Source of the DNA: Diphasiastrum complanatum
Lineage: Eukaryota > Streptophyta > Lycopodiopsida > Lycopodiales > Lycopodiaceae
DNA length: 64,000 bases
Direction: 5' to 3'
NCBI GenBank assembly: GCA_029204225.1
Contig: CM055095.1
Coordinates: forward strand, 59,846,414 to 59,910,413
Shown here: piece after piece, positions 60,374-64,000 of the stretch
How positions within the stretch are numbered: the stretch's first letter is position 1
Layout of the letters: each line of letters starts with the position of its first letter
The notes under the pieces: generated by a model
Seen by the model: the letters and a program-made list of their open reading frames with translations, nothing else
Told to the model about the DNA's origin: nothing
The model's database searches: none
Position numbers and translations under genes: made by a program

Positions 60374-61372
60374 ATGTCAGATAGAGAATCCAGATTCAGT
60401 GATTCATCAGAATCAGAAGCTGACAAAGGAGAGAGAAAGAATAAACGACGAATTAAACGAAAGGACAACACAAAAGTTGTCGAGGATAAGTCGTCAACTT
60501 CTAAAGTTGAAAAGATTTGGAAGAGTAATATGGCTGACCTTAATAAAAAGTTTAATGACTTGAAAGTGCGGATCTCTGAAGTTGCAGATAAAAGACCAAA
60601 AGCGTCTTCTTCCAACTCAGGAATGTGGTGTACGAAATGTGGAACTTCTGGACACACTAAGGAAGACTGCACTAGCACTACTGTGAATGTCAAATACATT
60701 GAAGATCCTGCCCAGGAGGTAATTTTTATTTTTCAAAATAATGCGACTACTAACTACGTATAGGATACTACAGCATCAGCCCAACAGGACAGACCCAAGT
60801 TCGCACCAAGAAGGCATAATCCTCCTGAATTTGTTGGACCAGCGAAGTCTCAAACTGCGACTAAACGAGTTTCGGACAACTGCTACAACTATGGAGAGCC
60901 TAAACATTTTTCTCTTGACCGTCCTCAACCGTGAAAGCCGATTGGTTATGTACCATTGTGTTCGAATTGCAGAGAGCTTGGCCACAAGTATCCTGATTGC
61001 CCTCAGCCGCAGAAGCCGCGACCCAAATATCAGGATGTAGCAACACCAACTGCTGCAAACACGAAAGCGAAAGCTGCGACTGATGCTGTTGTGCAGAGAA
61101 TTGACGTTATTGAAGGAAAACTGGCAAAGATAGAAGATCAGTCCTGGCCAAGTGACGTGGAGAAATTATTCAAAGTCACAACGAGAAGCAAAAGCTCCTC
61201 GAAACCTGATCAGAAATCTTCGACAAAGCGCAGAAAATCCTCAAAGAATAAATCCTCTAGCAAAAGAACGAACAAATCTACGACTAAGGAAGATCGCAAA
61301 GATGACCCTGACTATGACCGCGATGTTGCGAAGTTATTTGCAAATCCATATCAAACAAGTACTCAGAGATAA
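60374..61372 (+). pseudogene. Gypsy element M gag with zinc knuckles
   Basis: Plus-strand frame starting MSDRESRFSDSSESEADKGE, followed by basic KNKRRIKRKD. It carries a CCHC knuckle CTKCGTSGHTKEDC (~60629-60670), stops near 60761 and 60934, a degraded knuckle CYNYGEPKHFSLDR, an intact knuckle CSNCRELGHKYPDC (~60959-61000), and a Lys/Ser-rich end (RSKSSSKPDQKSSTKRRKSS). The capsid part that normally precedes the knuckles is missing, so this gag is internally deleted. It ends at TAA (61370-61372) and no pol follows. Confidence 0.75.
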
Positions 61373-61899
61373 ACCAATTTCCAATCGTTAATCTCGGTTT
61401 TGAAGTATAAGCTTTAGTTTGAAAAGTACACTAAGAGATGCATTTTCTCAACTGGGTTACATTCAACACAAGTTAGTAACATCACCTTCATGTAAATCAC
61501 TTATATGTAACACTAAGTGAAATATTTCCTAACATAGGAGATTTAAAGTTAAAGAGAATCATAATAATTATAGTCTGAAATTATTCACCACTTTGGCAAA
61601 TACTTCATAAGCTTCCAAGTACAACTATCCTTAGAATCCAATTCTAAGATATAATAATTCATTCAACTATAATCTCTAGGAGAATCAGTAAGATATAGAA
61701 TGATTAAAACTCAACTCTGTGTATCCCAGATACTCTTTTGAGTTAAATGCTCCCATTACTGGCACCAAATACAAGAAAATAGCATTCATTCATCTTAATA
61801 GACTTGTTTGCCTCCTATGATAACTGGAGATCCAATTAAATGAAGAATTGTACTCAAACATCTACAAACCATAAACTGTAGTAGAATACCATCCACTAG
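61373..61899. other. AT-rich repeat DNA
   Basis: No gene recognised. Minor similarity, inverted, to 57540-57600. Confidence 0.4.
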
Positions 61900-62460
61900 A
61901 TAAATTAAATTCTCCACAAGTAAATTACTTATCTTGTGAGAATGTCTGTGAGATCCATAGGTTCTCAATAATACTAGAGTAAAGATATTCAAAATACTGA
62001 TCTGAATTCTTACTCAATTAATAGACCAAGACTTAATCGTCACACTTAAGCACCATTACAATTCCTTATAGTCCTCTGACAAAAATTAACTATCTATTTA
62101 TGATCCGTCAATCATAAATATTTAGATTCATATGATTCGTCAATTATAATTTTCTGGAAATCCAAAACCATAATCATTTATAGGATACTGGAGTATATGT
62201 CCACATAACTCAGGAGAAGTAAGAATTATTTCAAATCTTTCCACCAAGAAAATACTTAGGAATATTCTTCAAAAATTTTTTTTAACTAAAATGCAAGATT
62301 CAAGCTCTATAAACCACTAGTAATTAAAGTCTGAACGCATACCAAAATGACAATCATCTTCAACTACAAAAAACTTTAGATTACAATCCAGAATCACATC
62401 TAGATACCCAAAGTCCTGCTGAATATCAATTCAGTTATTATTCTTGGATCCGTTATGATT
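61900..62460 (+). repeat. Inverted, diverged copy of the element L LTR (57040-57610)
   Basis: The reverse complement shares many short blocks in the same order: CATATACTCCAGTATC, TATGGTTTTGGA, AATTGACGAATCAT, ATGATTGACGGATCATAAAT, TTTAATTACT.GTGG, TTCAGCAG.ACTTTG and TGGATCTCACAG. Divergence is substantial with many indels. Confidence 0.65.
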
Positions 62461-64000
62461 CGTTATCCAATTGAGCTCTCTGGGATACAATCACTAATGA
62501 GCTGAGTCCCTTCATTAACTAAGGAATACTCTATCCCAAGAACACTGTATATCCAATGCACACAATTTTAACTGATGAACCCAAATGATTCACTAATCAT
62601 GCGTCTTACAAGCAATATAATTCAAAACCGTCAGTTCTCGATGAATCCACATCACATTGACCATTTTACCAATTAGCTTCATCTTAGAGTAATCAACTAC
62701 TCAAGCTAATTGCCAGTGATTCAAAAATCTCAAATGTCTAGGTGCAGGTTTTAATTATACTAGTATGACACCACATTTAGATCCTCATCCAAACCATTTA
62801 TAAGTTAATCCATAAATCTCCAATCCAAAGATTTGTTAACTCTGCAAGTATCTATCAAAACAATACTTGATCACATGTTTATGTTCACCGACTAGGTTGA
62901 GTGCACCAAATAACACTAGTAACCAGGAAGACACAGTAGATTCATACAAGATTAATCGTGTACATATGTGAATAATGTCACTATGACCCAGTACATAAAC
63001 ACATTTCTATCTGGCAAATTCCACCAGAACCCACATATGTTACTCACATATCTCACTGAGATCTTGTAACTCAGCTACAAAATAATTTCTATTCCTCATG
63101 AGTAAATAATGAGTCCGAGGAAATCTCTGAGACGAATACCATTCACTCTCAATAGTTTTCCAATCCAACTTACCTTCTAATTACATAATTTCTTCCACTC
63201 AATCAACCCCTCTCTGATCCTAGTACTCAAACTAAGATTAGGTTGATCTAATACAGAACTCTTAGACTTAAATTCTGATCAAACTTCCTTCTATTCCAAT
63301 CAAAATGGAATTAGTATCCTTTGACCTTTTACCGTACTACTAATAGATAATGATTCAAATATCAAACCTGTTCTACTTCCAAATTGTCCACGCAATCCGT
63401 AGAAATTTTTTCTTTTTCAAAGAGTTCCAATTAGGTATCTTACTCTGAATCTATCCGAAATTACTTTCAGACCAAATCTCATTTCTATACCACAGTTGGT
63501 TCTCTTCCGAAACTATGCAATCTACAGATTTCCAAATAGAATTTTATTCCACCACTTCACCCCTCCTTTTAAAGAAATTATAAATTTCAGTAAAAGCTAA
63601 CTGGAAAGATGATATATAAAAATATCTAAATCCAAGAAAAGTCAGTAATAAGTGCATTCCAATAAAGGATTCACTCTATTATAAATAGGACTTTTCCTTC
63701 AAATATTTTCAACCCGAGTGACAGTACAATCATTCCATTGAAACTTATTTATGCAACAAAGATAATACAAGATTCAAGACATTGAACCACTTTGACTTTA
63801 GAATTTATCTGACTTCCAAGTCTATTCACACAAGTAGTAATTTATATGGCATAACAGTCTTTCATAAGAATAACTCCATGCTGGAAAGAATCATATAAAT
63901 CAGTCTGATATCTTATATTTGAGAAATCACTAAGAAGTAAAGGAATAATTAATAAAGTGAGAAATATATTTGAGGGCCTCTGATTTTGTAAATAATGAGA
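62461..64000. other. AT-rich DNA without recognised gene
   Basis: About 1.5 kb to the window edge with no long open frame, no LTR end and no protein signature. Probably old repeat DNA. Confidence 0.5.

Overview
The window is nuclear DNA of a land plant. It is a nested, gene-poor heap of LTR retrotransposons. The evidence is Ty1/copia elements primed by plant initiator-Met tRNA-type sites (TGGTATCAGAGC-like), Ty3/gypsy elements of the Athila/Tat type (TGGCGCCGTTGCCG primer site), En/Spm (CACTA) Tnp2 transposase fragments, and one plant-style F-box/kelch-like gene. There is no operon structure, and I saw no organellar or bacterial gene. I cannot name the species; a large, repeat-rich plant genome is the safest reading.

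Layout. 1-7.1 kb: a copia fragment, then a gypsy gag-protease remnant (G0) split by copia element A (minus strand, 1419-6291, duplication ATCTT). A carries an internal inversion and lacks its reverse transcriptase. 7.1-12 kb: decayed LTR pieces (element N, a gypsy 3' end) and a long (GT)n(GA)n tract. 12-16.3 kb: copia B (plus), 5' truncated. 16.3-24.4 kb: unidentified coding-like fragments and a CACTA transposase (minus), interrupted by a copia tail (I) and by copia F, whose 3' LTR has an 18-bp tandem repeat and a homopolymer polypurine tract. 24.5-27.2 kb: scrambled gypsy G1. 27.2-35.8 kb: copia D (minus), with copia C (plus, almost identical to B) nested inside. 36-45.5 kb: copia H (plus), its 3' LTR split by the young copia E (minus, 38590-45017, duplication AGGAA, LTRs differing at one visible base). 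45.9-56.6 kb: a copia fragment, then gypsy J (minus) with extra ORFs of the kind carried by Athila/Tat elements, and gypsy K (minus), whose 5' side is fused to the start of a copia element (L). 58.8-59.75 kb: the only plausible host gene, an F-box/kelch-like protein on the minus strand with one frameshift. 60.3-61.4 kb: start of gypsy M (primer site and gag). 61.4-64 kb: AT-rich repeat DNA, partly an inverted copy of the L LTR.

How the parts work together. Every complete-looking module is part of a retroelement replication cycle: an LTR promoter, gag, protease, integrase, reverse transcriptase and RNase H. Almost all copies are broken. E is the closest to a recently active element, yet it has two frameshifts, so it was probably moved by proteins from another copy or was damaged after insertion. 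Several unrelated-looking copia LTRs share a 10-14 bp palindrome centred on CACACGTGTG, and its variants look like CpG decay products. This is the most interesting regulatory signal I found.
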